Shown: positions 1 through 9,621, counted from the stretch's first letter. The stretch: DNA of 64,000 bases from Aurantimonas coralicida (GCA_011050685.1 DRFF01000045.1:1-64000); one strand, 5' to 3'. A program made the numbers and translations. Notes: generated by a model from the sequence alone, not told the origin.

Positions 1-287
1 CGTCGGTAGTGATCCGTGAGCGCAGACCGCAGCACCGTATAAAGCCAGGCGATCACGCTTTCACTCTTTCTGAGATCGACGTTGCTGGAAACTACCCGCA
101 AGCAGAAGTTCTGAAGCACGTCCTCCGCCGTATCCCTGTCTCCGACGCGGCGCAGGAGATAGCGCAGAAACTCGCCACGATGATCAGTCAGGGCCGCAGC
201 GACGACCGGCATTACCGGCACATAAGCATCATTGGGCTGAACCGGCTTCACATTGGGTGCGAGACTTCGGCGATCCGCTGCGAACAT
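1..287 (-). CDS. ECF-type RNA polymerase sigma factor, 3' part outside the window
   Basis: The reverse strand from 287 reads an open frame that runs off the left edge and gives about 95 residues. It carries a sigma-70 region 2 signature: FLRYLLRRVGDRDTAEDVLQ followed by the core-binding helix AWLYTVLRSALTDHYRR. The ATG at 287 is preceded by AGGAAAGG with a 9-base gap, a good ribosome binding site. Region 4 and any anti-sigma partner lie outside the window, so neither the ECF group nor the signal can be named. It is transcribed away from pyrE. Confidence 0.8.
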   Translation of the reverse strand, partial: MFAADRRSLAPNVKPVQPNDAYVPVMPVVAAALTDHRGEFLRYLLRRVGDRDTAEDVLQNFCLRVVSSNVDLRKSESVIAWLYTVLRSALTDHYR

Positions 288-518
288 CTTCCAAAGCCTT
301 TCCTGATTTGCTGCGTCGGAAGGACAGGGTCGTTTCCCGCTTCCGTCGCTAAGAAACAGCGCTTAAAAAACGATCCGGCCTTTTCCTATGGTCGCGCACG
401 CAGTCCGAGCGCCAATTTGAGATCGATCATGCAAGAAGTGCGCGCAGGCGGCTTTGATCTTGATCAAAACCACCGGCCGCATCGGAAAAAAATTGGTAAA
501 AGGTGTTGCGGACTCCTC

Positions 519-546
519 GTAGGTTCGAACCCTACATTACCCACCA
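519..546 (+). pseudogene. tRNA 3'-end relic (T arm, acceptor strand and CCA), possible attachment site
   Basis: The T stem GTAGG (519-523), T loop TTCGAAC (524-530) and stem CCTAC (531-535) are perfect. They are followed by a 7-base acceptor strand ATTACCC, discriminator A and CCA (544-546). No matching 5' acceptor GGGTAAT, complete D arm or complete anticodon arm is found upstream, although TTGGTAA near 493 resembles a D loop. This looks like a truncated tRNA rather than a working gene. Tyrosine-recombinase elements often leave such 3' fragments, but no integrase gene is visible here. Confidence 0.55.
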
Positions 547-625
547 AATTATCCCTCCATTTGTCTGTATGATGTTCTCCTGATAGGCGGCAGCGGGAAT
601 TGGCCGAATACGGAGCAGCGGCGAT

Positions 626-1204
626 ATGACCAGCGACGACGTGCTTGCGATCTTTCGCGAGGCCGGAGCCTATCTCGAAGGCCATTTCATCCTGACGTCC
701 GGCCTGCGCAGCCCTGTCTTTCTACAGAAGGCCAGGGTGTTCATGCATCCGCCTTTGACCGAGCGTCTGTGCCGTGCCCTGGCCGAGCGGATTCGGGCGG
801 ACGTCCCTGGACGCATCGACTACGTCGTCGGGCCGGCGATCGGCGGGCTGATTCCGGCCTATGAGACGTCACGGCATCTCGGGGTGCCGGCAGTATGGGT
901 CGAGCGGGAAGGCGGGGTCTTCAAGCTCCGCCGGTTCGAGGTGCCGCGCGGCTCCCGCGTCGTGGTGGTAGAGGACATCGTCACAACCGGGCTGTCGATT
1001 CGCGAGACCATCGCGTGCCTGGAGGATCTGGGAATAGAGGTCGCGGCGGCGGCCTGCATCATCGATCGTTCCGCCGGTAAAGCCGATGTCGGCGTGCCGC
1101 TGGTCGCGCTGGCCGAACATGCGGTCCCGGCCTATCCGGCCGATGCTCTGCCGCCCGAACTCGCCGCAATTCCGCCGATCAAGCCCGGTAGCCGGACGCT
1201 CTGA
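626..1204 (+). CDS. pyrE: Orotate phosphoribosyltransferase
   Basis: Cytosolic enzyme of de novo pyrimidine synthesis that joins orotate and PRPP to give orotidine 5'-phosphate. The 192-residue protein has the usual length. It shows the N-terminal [12 protein letters not shown] segment that binds orotate and the PRPP-binding loop [14 protein letters not shown] around residues 111-124. The ATG at 626 follows GGAGCAGCGGCGAT. It heads the block pyrE-DUF2062-lepB-rnc-era-recO that is typical of Hyphomicrobiales. In many relatives a RelA/SpoT gene lies upstream, but here the upstream neighbour is a tRNA relic and an ECF sigma gene. Confidence 0.95.
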   Translation: MTSDDVLAIFREAGAYLEGHFILTSGLRSPVFLQKARVFMHPPLTERLCRALAERIRADVPGRIDYVVGPAIGGLIPAYETSRHLGVPAVWVEREGGVFKLRRFEVPRGSRVVVVEDIVTTGLSIRETIACLEDLGIEVAAAACIIDRSAGKADVGVPLVALAEHAVPAYPADALPPELAAIPPIKPGSRTL

Positions 1205-1209
1205 ACCGC

Positions 1210-1288
1210 GACCATGGCCGGCGCTCGTCAAGCCGTTTACGGAATGTCGTCGTCGCGTCCTATATAATTGGTGGACCATGGCCGGCGC
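1210..1288 (+). repeat. Direct repeat pair of 15 bases
   Basis: GACCATGGCCGGCGC occurs at 1210-1224, directly after the pyrE stop, and again at 1274-1288, just ahead of the DUF2062 gene. The copies are 64 bases apart and bracket a short spacer that contains TATATAATTG. No function is assigned. It may be a small duplication or part of the promoter region of the following gene. Confidence 0.6.
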
Positions 1289-1315
1289 GCCGGCGAGATG
1301 AGGAATGCGACGGGC

Positions 1316-1945
1316 ATGCTGTTCGGGCGACGCCATCCGGAAAAGTTTGGATCGAAGCTTCGTACGCTGCTTTGGCCGCGCCGCTCGTTCTCGCGCTCGT
1401 TCCGTTACCTGCAGAAGCGTGTTCTGCGGCTCAATGCGACGCCGCACGCCATTGCCGCCGGCTTCGCCGCGGGGGTCTTTTCATCCTTCACACCCTTCAT
1501 CGGCTTCCACTTCCTGCTCGCCTTCGCGCTCGCCTATGTGGTCGCCGGCAACATGGCGTCGGCGGCGCTCGGAACTGCGGTCGGCAACCCGCTGAGCTTT
1601 CCGTTCATCTGGGGCGCGACCTATGAAATCGGGCAGTTCTTCCTCACGTCGCGGACGATCGATGGAACGGCGCCCTCGGGGATTGGCCGCGCCTTGACGC
1701 ATATGGATTTCGCCTCGATCTGGACGCCCATCGTCAAGCCGATGCTCGTCGGCGGGATTCCCCTCGGCACCGCTGCCGGGTTGCTGGCATACGGGCTGGT
1801 GTTCGCCGCGGCGCGCAGCTTTCAAAAACACCGCATGCGGCGCATTCTGGAAGGGCGGCCGCCGGCCAGTCCACTTCGGGGTGCCGAGAAGGCTCAACGC
1901 TCGGTCACGGCGGGGGGAAGCCTGCGCACCTCCGACGAAGTTTAA
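1316..1945 (+). CDS. DUF2062 family membrane protein
   Basis: About 209 residues with a basic N-terminus (LWPRRSFSRSFRYLQKRVLRL) followed by the DUF2062 core TPHAIAAGFAAGVFSSFTPF. Two or three hydrophobic segments follow: roughly 50-75, 85-100, and a third one near residues 145-165. The family is an inner-membrane protein of unknown function, found next to pyrE and lepB in Hyphomicrobiales. The frame is open upstream to a TTG at 1268 and an ATG at 1298. ATG 1316 was chosen because homologues begin MLF-x-RR at this point. The C-terminus is basic and low in complexity. Confidence 0.85.
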   Translation: MLFGRRHPEKFGSKLRTLLWPRRSFSRSFRYLQKRVLRLNATPHAIAAGFAAGVFSSFTPFIGFHFLLAFALAYVVAGNMASAALGTAVGNPLSFPFIWGATYEIGQFFLTSRTIDGTAPSGIGRALTHMDFASIWTPIVKPMLVGGIPLGTAAGLLAYGLVFAAARSFQKHRMRRILEGRPPASPLRGAEKAQRSVTAGGSLRTSDEV

Positions 1946-2033
1946 CAATTCAGTGCATTGCTCCGGTGAAAGCGAGCCGATAGAAGGCGCCGAGCGACGT
2001 TTTGCGGCGCGAAACGGCAATGAAGGGCAGGGC

Positions 2034-2771
2034 ATGGTCGACGAGGCCGAACGGGCGGAACAAGGCGGCGGCTTCGGCGAAACCGTCAAGGTCATCGTGC
2101 AGGCGCTGCTTTTGGCGCTGATCATCCGCACGTTCCTGTTCCAGCCATTCTCGATTCCCTCCGGCTCGATGATGCCGACGCTTTTGGTGGGCGACTACCT
2201 CTTCGTCTCCAAATGGAGCTACGGCTTCTCGAAATATTCGATCCCGTTCTCGCCGCCGCTGTTCGAGGGCCGGTTGCTCGGCTCCGCGCCGGATCGGGGC
2301 GATGTCGTCGTCTTCCGCAAGCCACATGAGGAAGAGACCGACTACATCAAGCGGCTGATCGGTCTGCCCGGCGATCGCATCCAGGTCCGCGACGGTGTGC
2401 TCTCCATCAACGGCAAACCGGTACCGCGCGAAGTGGTGGGCGAGTTCGTCGCCGACGACGGCACCGCCGTGCCGCAATATCGCGAGACGCTGCCCAATGG
2501 CGTCTCCTATCTGACGCTTGATCTCAGCCCGAGCTCGGCCGGCGACAACACCCGCGAATTCGTGGTGCCGGACGGGCATTATTTCATGATGGGTGACAAC
2601 CGCGACAACTCGCTGGATAGCCGGTTCGACGTCGGTTACGTTCCCTTCGAGAATCTGGTCGGCAAGGCGCAGGTGATCTTCTTCTCCGTTCAGGATGACG
2701 TGTCGCCACTCGAAATCTGGAAATGGCCGACCGATTTGCGTCCGAGCCGCATCCTGACATGGCTAAGCTGA
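2034..2771 (+). CDS. lepB: Signal peptidase I
   Basis: Membrane serine protease (clan SF) that removes signal peptides from exported proteins. The 245-residue chain has one N-terminal membrane segment (about 17-35). The catalytic Ser45 lies in PSGSMMPTL and the general-base Lys106 in DYIKRLIGLPGD. The later box GDNRDNSLDSR is also present. ATG 2034 follows AAGGGCAGGGC; the frame is open further upstream but that part is unlike lepB. The acpS gene usually found just before lepB in rhizobia is absent. The 3' end overlaps rnc. Confidence 0.95.
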   Translation: MVDEAERAEQGGGFGETVKVIVQALLLALIIRTFLFQPFSIPSGSMMPTLLVGDYLFVSKWSYGFSKYSIPFSPPLFEGRLLGSAPDRGDVVVFRKPHEEETDYIKRLIGLPGDRIQVRDGVLSINGKPVPREVVGEFVADDGTAVPQYRETLPNGVSYLTLDLSPSSAGDNTREFVVPDGHYFMMGDNRDNSLDSRFDVGYVPFENLVGKAQVIFFSVQDDVSPLEIWKWPTDLRPSRILTWLS

Positions 2772-3469
2772 AAGCCGACAAGTCGCTCGACGAGCTCGAA
2801 CGCCGGCTCGGCATTCGATTTCGCGAGCGCGCGCGGTTCGAGCGTGCGCTCACCCATTCGAGCCTGCGGCCCTCCGGTGGCAACGACCGCAGCTACGAGC
2901 GGCTGGAATTTCTCGGCGATCGGGTGCTCGGCCTTGTGATCGCCGAAAAGCTGTTCGAAATGTTTCCGAGCGCCGACGAAGGCGAGCTGTCGTTGCGGCT
3001 GAATTCCCTGGTCAGCGCCGAGACCTGCGCCGAAATCGCCGATGAACTCGGGCTCTACGAGTTCGTTCGACATGGCGGCGATCTGAAGAAGCTGAAGGGC
3101 GAGCGGACGCGGAGCATCCGCGCCGACCTCGTCGAATCGCTGATCGCTGCGATCTATCTCGGCGAAGGGCTGGAGACGGCGCGCGGCTTCATCATCGCCC
3201 ATTGGGCGGGGCGTATCGAGGATGCCGGGAGCGCCCGGCGCGATCCGAAGACGGCGCTGCAGGAATGGGCGCATACCCGTGGGCCGGAGACGCCGCACTA
3301 TGCGATCGTAGACCGGTCCGGCCCCGACCACGATCCGGTGTTCACGGTCCGCGTCACCGTCCCCGGTATCGAGCCGGCGGACGGGCAGGGGCGCTCGAAG
3401 CGAATTGCCGAACAGGAGGCCGCCACCGCGGTCCTTATCCGCGAATCTGTCTGGAAGGACGACAATTGA
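2759..3469 (+). CDS. rnc: Ribonuclease III
   Basis: Double-strand-specific endoribonuclease for rRNA maturation and mRNA turnover. The 236-residue protein has the signature ERLEFLGDRVL (48-58), the second acidic cluster RADLVESLIAAIYL, and a C-terminal dsRNA-binding domain ending KRIAEQEAATAVL. The start is uncertain: ATG 2759 overlaps lepB by 13 bases and ATG 2723 would add 12 residues, and neither has a strong ribosome binding site. The stop overlaps the era start by four bases (TTGA), so the two are translationally coupled. Confidence 0.93.
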   Translation: MAKLKADKSLDELERRLGIRFRERARFERALTHSSLRPSGGNDRSYERLEFLGDRVLGLVIAEKLFEMFPSADEGELSLRLNSLVSAETCAEIADELGLYEFVRHGGDLKKLKGERTRSIRADLVESLIAAIYLGEGLETARGFIIAHWAGRIEDAGSARRDPKTALQEWAHTRGPETPHYAIVDRSGPDHDPVFTVRVTVPGIEPADGQGRSKRIAEQEAATAVLIRESVWKDDN

Positions 3470-4416
3470 CCGACCAAGACGATCAGACCCAAGATACCGC
3501 GGTCCCGGCCGAGGGCGCTCTCGCGCCGACCCGCTCGGGCTTCGTGGCGCTGCTCGGCGCGCCCAATGCCGGCAAGTCGACGCTGGTCAATCAGCTCGTC
3601 GGCACCAAGGTTTCGATCGTCACCCACAAGGTGCAGACGACACGGGCGCTGGTGCGTGGCATCGCCATCCGCGACCGCACCCAGATCGTCTTCGTCGACA
3701 CGCCGGGCGTTTTCGCGCCGAAGCGCCGGCTCGACCGGGCGATGGTGCGCACCGCCTGGTCCGGCGCCAGGGACGCCGACATCGTGCTCGCCATCATCGA
3801 TGCCGACCGGGGCATTAGCGAGGACGTGGAGACGATCCTCGAACGGCTGAAAACCGTCGATCAGCCGAAGGTGCTCTTGCTCAACAAGGTCGATCGCATG
3901 AAGCGCGACCGCCTGCTGGGGCTGACCAAGGAGATTTCGGAGCGCGGCGATTTCGCCGAGATCTTCATGATCTCGGCGCTCAATGGCTCGGGTTGCGACG
4001 ATCTGATGACCTATCTGGCCCGCGCGCTGCCGGAAGGCCCGTGGTATTATCCCGAAGACCAGATCACCGATTTGCCGCTACGCCAGCTCGCCGCCGAGAT
4101 CACCCGCGAAAAGCTCTTCCTGCGACTGCATCAGGAACTGCCCTATTCGTCCCATGTCGAGACCGAATTGTGGGAAGCGCGCAAGGACGGATCGGTGCGT
4201 ATCGAGCAGACGATCTATGTCGAGCGCGACAGCCAGAAGCGCATCGTCATCGGTCACAATGGCGAGACCATCAAGGCGATCGGCCAGGCGGCGCGCAAGG
4301 AGATCATGGAGGCCGCCGACCAGACGGTTCACCTGTTCCTTTTCGTCAAGGTCCGCGAAAACTGGGGCGATGACCCGGAGCGCTATCGCGAGATGGGGCT
4401 GACTTTCGAGAAATAG
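3466..4416 (+). CDS. era: GTPase Era, 30S ribosome assembly factor
   Basis: Binds the 3' end of 16S rRNA during 30S maturation. It has G1 GAPNAGKS (31-38), the switch region [12 protein letters not shown]3 DTPG (78-81), G4 NKVD and a C-terminal KH domain with the [17 protein letters not shown] helix-turn. The chosen start is TTG 3466, within the rnc stop (TTGA), with GGAAGGA six bases before it. This gives 316 residues. The frame stays open upstream to 3202, but that part overlaps rnc and is not Era-like. The neighbours rnc and recO are the usual ones. Confidence 0.95.
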   Translation: MTDQDDQTQDTAVPAEGALAPTRSGFVALLGAPNAGKSTLVNQLVGTKVSIVTHKVQTTRALVRGIAIRDRTQIVFVDTPGVFAPKRRLDRAMVRTAWSGARDADIVLAIIDADRGISEDVETILERLKTVDQPKVLLLNKVDRMKRDRLLGLTKEISERGDFAEIFMISALNGSGCDDLMTYLARALPEGPWYYPEDQITDLPLRQLAAEITREKLFLRLHQELPYSSHVETELWEARKDGSVRIEQTIYVERDSQKRIVIGHNGETIKAIGQAARKEIMEAADQTVHLFLFVKVRENWGDDPERYREMGLTFEK

Positions 4417-4514
4417 TCAGCGCGATCGCCGAACATCGGATCGCCACCGGATTTCGGGTGCTATCCGATCCGGCGCGTCGGCGCCGCTCCAAACGGGAAG
4501 GGACGCGGTTTCCC

Positions 4515-5252
4515 ATGGAATGGCGTGAGGATGCGATCGTGTTGGGCGTGCGCCGACACGGCGAGACCAGCGTCATCGCCGAGGTGATGACCCGCGAGCG
4601 CGGCCGCCATCTCGGCCTCGTGCGCGGCGGGCGTTCGCGCAAGCAGCAGCCGATGCTTCAACCCGGCAATTCCGTCGCCATCCAATGGCGCGCCCGGCTC
4701 GACGAGCATATGGGCACCTTCCTCATCGAACCGCTGGAACTTCGCGCGGCGCGGCTGATGGAAAACGGCATCGGCCTCAACGGTGTCCAGCTTGTCGCCG
4801 CGCATCTGCGCCTGCTCGCCGAGCGCGACCCGCACGCAAGGCTCTATGACGGACTGGCAGTGATCGTCGATCATCTGGACGAGCCCGACAAGGCGGCGGA
4901 ATTGATGCTGCGGTTCGAGATCGCGCTCCTGGAAGAACTCGGCTTTGGCCTCGATCTGGAGCGCTGCGCGGCGACCGGGCAGCGAAGCGATCTCGTCTAT
5001 GTCTCGCCGAAGACCGGCCGGGCGGTTAGTCGGGACGCCGGCGAGCCCTGGCGCGACAAGCTGTTGCCGCTCCCCGCTTTTCTCATTGAAAGCGACAAGG
5101 CGTGCGACCCCCAAAGCCTCGTTGATGGATTTCGCATGACCGGCTATTTCCTCTCGCGGCATGTGTTCGAGCCACGCGGCCTTGCCGAGCCGCTGTCGCG
5201 CGCCGGGTTTCTGGCCGCCATCGAGAAGATTCGCGCCCGCGCAAGCGCCTGA
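4515..5252 (+). CDS. recO: DNA repair protein RecO
   Basis: RecFOR pathway protein that loads RecA on gaps and anneals SSB-coated strands. The 245 residues begin [17 protein letters not shown], with the N-terminal OB fold and the conserved [14 protein letters not shown] segment. A helical middle with [17 protein letters not shown] and a CaaTG-like motif (RCAATGQ) follow. ATG 4515 was chosen over 4458 because homologues start with MEW. It is the last gene of the lepB-rnc-era-recO block and converges on an MFS gene after 12 bases. Confidence 0.92.
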   Translation: MEWREDAIVLGVRRHGETSVIAEVMTRERGRHLGLVRGGRSRKQQPMLQPGNSVAIQWRARLDEHMGTFLIEPLELRAARLMENGIGLNGVQLVAAHLRLLAERDPHARLYDGLAVIVDHLDEPDKAAELMLRFEIALLEELGFGLDLERCAATGQRSDLVYVSPKTGRAVSRDAGEPWRDKLLPLPAFLIESDKACDPQSLVDGFRMTGYFLSRHVFEPRGLAEPLSRAGFLAAIEKIRARASA

Positions 5253-5264
5253 TCGAACGCCGTC

Positions 5265-6494
5265 TTATGCCGGCAGCAATTCGCGCTCCACCGGCGCCTC
5301 ACGGATCGGCCAGTGGACGACCGCCGCGATCAGGCCGAGGATGACGCCGAGCCACCAGACCGGATCGTAGGAGCCCATCGCGACGTAGAGATAGCCGCCG
5401 AGCCAGACGCCGAGAAACGAGCCGATCTGGTGCGACAAGAAGACCAGCCCGCCGAGCAGTCCCAGATAGCGGGTGCCGAACATGATCGCCACGAGCGCAT
5501 TGGTCGGCGGCACCGTCGACAACCACAACAGCCCCATCACCGTGGAGAAGACGACGACCGTCGCCGGCGTCTGCGGCGTCAGCAGGAAGATGGTCACCGC
5601 GATCGAGCGGCCGATATAGATCAGCGCGAGGAAATGCGGCTTGGAATAGCGCTGGCCGATCAGGCCCGAGCCGATCGAGCCGATGATGTTGAAGAAGCCG
5701 ATCAGGGAGAGCGCCGTCACCGCCCAGACCGGCGCCATGCCGAGGTCGGCGATATAGGCTGGAAAATGCGCGGTGATGAAGGCAACCTGAAAGCCGCAGA
5801 CGAAGAAGCCGGTGGTCAAAAGCAGATAGCTCTTGGTCGCGAATGCCTCGCGCAGCGCCGCGCCCATGGTCTGCTCCACCTCCGCCTGGAGGTTGCCGGA
5901 CGTGCGGCTGTTGCCGCGCAAAGCATAAGCGAACAGCGGCACCAGCAGCATCATGGCCGACAGGATGAGCAGCGAATCGGACCAGCCATAGCTGTCGATC
6001 AGTGCCTGGCTGAGTGGCGCGAACAGGAACATGCCGGCCGAGCCCGCCGCCGTGCCGAGGCCGAAGACGAAGGAGCGCTGCTCGGGCGACACCCGCCGCG
6101 CGAAGGCCGCCAGCACGATGCCGAATGAGCCGGCGGCGACGCCAAGCCCGACAAGGACGCCGGAACCGATGGTCAGCCAGAACGGCGTCGGGGCAATGGC
6201 AGTGACGCCGAGCCCGGCGGCGTAGAGAAACCCTGATAGAATCAGCACCCTGCCGGTGCCGAATCGGTCAGCGATGGCGCCGAAGATCGGTTGCCCTGCG
6301 CCCCAGAACAGGTTCTGGATGGCGATCGCGATGGCGAAATCCTCGCGGCTCCAGCCATGCTCGGCGAGCATCGGAATCTGGAAGAAGCCGATTGCCGAGC
6401 GGGGGCCGAAGGTCAACAGCGCGATGGCGCATCCGGCGGCGATCGCGATCCATGGCCTCGTCGCTCCCCTGGTGGTCGATGTGGTCGCGCTCAT
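5265..6494 (-). CDS. Major facilitator superfamily transporter
   Basis: About 409 residues with 12 predicted membrane helices and the MFS loop FGAIADRFGTGRVL between helices 2 and 3. It resembles the oxalate/formate antiporter-like (OFA) and related anion MFS groups (GxRxSxGFFxxPM near the N-terminus), but the substrate is not shown. ATG 6494 has GGAG eight bases upstream; a GTG at 6518 is also in frame. It is transcribed away from panC, and a small inverted repeat lies between the two. Confidence 0.85.
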   Translation of the reverse strand: MSATTSTTRGATRPWIAIAAGCAIALLTFGPRSAIGFFQIPMLAEHGWSREDFAIAIAIQNLFWGAGQPIFGAIADRFGTGRVLILSGFLYAAGLGVTAIAPTPFWLTIGSGVLVGLGVAAGSFGIVLAAFARRVSPEQRSFVFGLGTAAGSAGMFLFAPLSQALIDSYGWSDSLLILSAMMLLVPLFAYALRGNSRTSGNLQAEVEQTMGAALREAFATKSYLLLTTGFFVCGFQVAFITAHFPAYIADLGMAPVWAVTALSLIGFFNIIGSIGSGLIGQRYSKPHFLALIYIGRSIAVTIFLLTPQTPATVVVFSTVMGLLWLSTVPPTNALVAIMFGTRYLGLLGGLVFLSHQIGSFLGVWLGGYLYVAMGSYDPVWWLGVILGLIAAVVHWPIREAPVERELLPA

Positions 6495-6562
6495 GCTTCC
6501 GGTCTCCGGGTTCGGCACTTAGAGCGTTAGCATCCGGATCGAGCCTGAGGGAAACGCGTTTG

Positions 6563-6581
6563 GGTGATCGGTGTGATCACC
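6563..6581. promoter_or_regulatory. Inverted repeat in the divergent MFS/panC promoter region
   Basis: GGTGAT (6563-6568) and ATCACC (6576-6581) form a perfect inverted repeat with a 7-base centre. It lies 69 bases from the MFS start and 106 from panC. The size fits a dimeric repressor site, but no regulator gene is adjacent, so this is only a candidate operator. Confidence 0.35.
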
Positions 6582-6687
6582 GGGAAGAATACGGACTCGT
6601 CTTCCGTCTCCGTGGGCCGGGAGGCTTCGAGCCTTCCCCCCGCCTCCCAGTGTCGCTAAAAGGTCCGCGACAGCCGAGGAGGGGCGC

Positions 6688-7569
6688 TTGCAGTTGTTCG
6701 AACGGATCGCGCCGCTACGTGCCGCGCTGAAAGCGCATCGCCTCGCCGGCGAGACGATCGGCGTCGTGCCGACCATGGGCTATTTGCACGCCGGGCATCT
6801 GAAGCTGGTCGAACGGGCCGCGGCCGAGAACGACCGGGTTGTTGTCACCATCTTCGTCAACCCGACGCAGTTCGGTCCGAACGAGGATCTTGACGCCTAT
6901 CCCCGCGATATCGAGAGCGATTTGGCACAACTCGCGGATTTCCCGGTCGACTATGTCTTCGCGCCGCCCGTCGACGAGATGTACGGTCGGCCGATGCAGG
7001 CCTTCGTGGATCTGAAGCCGCTCGGCGACATCCTGATCGGCGAATTGCGCCCCGGCCATTTCCGTGGCGTGGCGACCGTCGTCACCAAGCTGTTCAACAT
7101 CGTCCAGCCGGACCGCGCCTATTTCGGCGAGAAAGACTACCAGCAGCTGACGATCATCCGGCGGATGGTCGCCGATCTGGAAATGCCGATCGAGATCGTC
7201 GCCGTGCCGACGGTACGTGAAACCGACGGCCTCGCCCTGTCGTCGCGCAATGTCCGCCTGTCTTCGGAAGATCGCGCGGTTGCGACGGTACTGGCGAGCG
7301 CTCTCGACGAGGGCGAGAAAGTGGTCGCTGGCGGTGAGCGCGATCCGGCGACGGTTCTCTCAGCCGTTCGGGTGATCATCGAAGCCGAGCCCCGCGCCGA
7401 TCTCCAGTCTCTCGATCTTCGCGACGCGGCGACGCTCGACGCCGTAGATCGGATCGGCGACCGACCGGTGGTCCTGTTGGTCACGGCGCGGTTCGGCGAG
7501 GTGCTGTTGATCGATCAGCGCGTGGCCGCTCAGAAGAGCCGATCCGCCCAAACGGGAGAATGCGCATGA
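6688..7569 (+). CDS. panC: Pantothenate synthetase
   Basis: ATP-dependent ligase that joins pantoate and beta-alanine. The 293 residues show the nucleotidyltransferase motif [14 protein letters not shown] (HIGH-like HAGH), the pantoate-binding [22 protein letters not shown], and [12 protein letters not shown] near residue 175-190. The start is a TTG at 6688 after a strong GAGGAGGGG. The stop overlaps the panB start in ATGA at 7566-7569, so the two are translationally coupled. Confidence 0.96.
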   Translation: MQLFERIAPLRAALKAHRLAGETIGVVPTMGYLHAGHLKLVERAAAENDRVVVTIFVNPTQFGPNEDLDAYPRDIESDLAQLADFPVDYVFAPPVDEMYGRPMQAFVDLKPLGDILIGELRPGHFRGVATVVTKLFNIVQPDRAYFGEKDYQQLTIIRRMVADLEMPIEIVAVPTVRETDGLALSSRNVRLSSEDRAVATVLASALDEGEKVVAGGERDPATVLSAVRVIIEAEPRADLQSLDLRDAATLDAVDRIGDRPVVLLVTARFGEVLLIDQRVAAQKSRSAQTGECA

Positions 7570-8384
7570 GTTCGCCGATCCGCACGACGCGCCTGACGGC
7601 ACCGGAACTGCGTTCTCGCAAAGGTGCGACGCCGATCGTCGCCGTCACCGCCTACAACACGATCATGGCACGGCTCGTCGATCCGCATGTGGATTGCATC
7701 CTCGTCGGCGATAGCCTGGCGATGGTCGAGCACGGCATGGGGTCGACGCTCGGCGCGTCGCTGGAACTGATGATTGCCCATGGGCGGGCGGTGATGGCCG
7801 GCGCGTCCAAGGCGCTCGTCGTCGTCGACATGCCGTTCGGCAGCTACGAAGCGAGCCCGTCGGACGCCTTCCGCGCGGCCGCGCGATTGATGGCGGAGAC
7901 CGGCTGCGGCGCGGTCAAGCTCGAAGGCGGCAGCCGCATAGCCGGAACAATCGCATTTCTGGCCGAGCGTGGGATTCCGGTGATGGCCCATGTCGGGCTG
8001 ACACCCCAGTCGGTGAACGCCCTCGGCGGCTTTCGCACGCAGGGGCATGACGAGGTCGGGCGCGAGCGGATTCTCGCCGACGCGCGGGCGGTCAGCGAGG
8101 CGGGGGCCTTCTCCGTCGTGCTGGAGGGCATCGTCGAGCCTTTGGCCGAGGCGATCACGCGGGATATCGCGACTCCGACCATCGGCATTGGCGCGGCGGC
8201 GGCCTGCGACGGGCAGATTCTCGTGCTGGAGGACATGCTGGGCCTGACCGAGAAAGCGCCGCGCTTCGTCAAGCGCTACGCGGCCCTCGGCGAGGCTGTC
8301 GGCCAGGCGGTATCAAACTATGCCGAGGAGGTTCGGTCGCGGGACTTTCCCGGACCGGAGCATGTCTATCGGCCGCGGGGCTGA
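7566..8384 (+). CDS. panB: 3-methyl-2-oxobutanoate hydroxymethyltransferase
   Basis: Transfers a hydroxymethyl group from methylene-tetrahydrofolate to alpha-ketoisovalerate, the first step to pantoate. About 272 residues forming a TIM barrel, with the ligand segments [44 protein letters not shown] and the late [17 protein letters not shown] 7566 is preferred over ATG 7560 because GGGAGA lies at a proper distance and the four-base overlap with panC is regular. It forms a two-gene operon with panC. Confidence 0.96.
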   Translation: MSSPIRTTRLTAPELRSRKGATPIVAVTAYNTIMARLVDPHVDCILVGDSLAMVEHGMGSTLGASLELMIAHGRAVMAGASKALVVVDMPFGSYEASPSDAFRAAARLMAETGCGAVKLEGGSRIAGTIAFLAERGIPVMAHVGLTPQSVNALGGFRTQGHDEVGRERILADARAVSEAGAFSVVLEGIVEPLAEAITRDIATPTIGIGAAAACDGQILVLEDMLGLTEKAPRFVKRYAALGEAVGQAVSNYAEEVRSRDFPGPEHVYRPRG

Positions 8385-8435
8385 GGCAGGCCTTCTTCCT
8401 CGGCGACCTTCGGCGATAACGCTGGAGATCTGCCG

Positions 8436-8987
8436 CTAAAGCGCCAACGGTAGAACGAACGGGGTGCCGGAAAAGGCGTCTTCGCCGCGGCCGATGGCGT
8501 GAATCGCCTCGACCATCCGGCCGCCTCGTTCGAGCTTTTCGTCGGCCAGTGCGACCAGCCGCCGGTTGGGCGTCGCGGACGGGGCGCGCCGCCGCAGCTC
8601 CCGCGCCAGCGTGGCTTCCTCGAGATCCGGATTGATCGCCAGCGCCAGGATGAAGGCGGCGGCGGTGGAGCGGCTGATCCCGGCCCAGCAATGAATCGCC
8701 AGCGGCTTTTCCCGGTCCCAACGCCGGCCGAAGGTGAGCAGGTCGTCAATGTGATCGCCGGACGGCGCGATCATACCGTCCACCGGCTCAGCGATGTCGT
8801 TGAAGCCGAGAAACAGATGACGCTCGGCGACAATTCCCGTCGGCCGCGGCACCGCCGTATCGGCATTGATCAGCGTGACCAGATCGCGCGCACCGTGTTG
8901 GGCGACGGTGGCGGGCAGTTCGGCGAGGGAGGAGACGACGAGATAGGACATATTCTTACATATCACCCCGGAAGCGGGTTTTGTCAT
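8436..8987 (-). CDS. Tyrosine phosphatase superfamily protein
   Basis: 183 residues with one clear catalytic loop, HCWAGISRSTAA, which matches the HCx5R(S/T) cysteine phosphatase signature. The Cys nucleophile lies near residue 100. The rest resembles the small dual-specificity-like phosphatases of Alphaproteobacteria. The substrate is unknown. ATG 8987 overlaps the HD-protein stop (ATGA); an internal ATG at 8951 (MSYLVVSSL) is the alternative start. It is the last gene of the ygfZ-HD-phosphatase operon. Confidence 0.8.
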   Translation of the reverse strand: MTKPASGVICKNMSYLVVSSLAELPATVAQHGARDLVTLINADTAVPRPTGIVAERHLFLGFNDIAEPVDGMIAPSGDHIDDLLTFGRRWDREKPLAIHCWAGISRSTAAAFILALAINPDLEEATLARELRRRAPSATPNRRLVALADEKLERGGRMVEAIHAIGRGEDAFSGTPFVLPLAL

Positions 8988-9621
8988 CCCCGCCTGACCG
9001 CTTTGCCGACAGTTGTCGTTGAGGCCGCCACTGCGCCGTCCAGTTCCGCGAATCGCTTCAGGAAGGCCACCTCCGTCGCCGCCGTCGGCAGCGGCGCGAA
9101 GTCTTGCGGGTCGAGGGGCGCTGCTCCGGGCTTGCCGAAGAACGCCGCCGCTTCATGGGCTTCGAAGCCGGCGAGCAGTGTCGCCTCGAAATAGGCCGAG
9201 ATCCGGTCGGCGGCCTTGATCGCCTTCTCGACCGGGGCCGGAAGCCTCGCCGGCAGACCGAAGCGCTGATGCACCGCCGCCTGGAGCCGCTTTTCGACCA
9301 GCTTGTAGTCGCCGCCCATGACGCTCTTGAACGGCGAGATCATGTCGCCGATAACATATTCCGGCCCGTCATGGAGGAGGGCCGCCAGGCGCCAGCGCGG
9401 GTCGTTTTCGCCTCGCGCCACGATCGCTTCGACGATCAGCGAATGCTGCGCGACGGAGAAGGCGTGATCGCCGCGCGTCTGGCCGTTCCAGCGGGCGACG
9501 CGGGCGAGGCCGTGGGCGATGTCCTCGATCTCGACGTCGAGCGGCGAGGGATCGAGCAGGTCGAGCCGGCGGCCCGACAGCATCCGTTGCCAGACGCGCT
9601 TCGGCTTGGGTCCGATACGGC

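Noticed and set aside
9-572. 187-codon plus-strand open frame at the left edge
   Set aside because: It is antisense to the sigma factor gene and runs through the tRNA-like sequence, so it is not coding.
464-685. Minus-strand frame containing VGNVGFEPTRS
   Set aside because: This peptide is the usual false translation across a tRNA 3' end. It supports the tRNA relic, not a protein gene.
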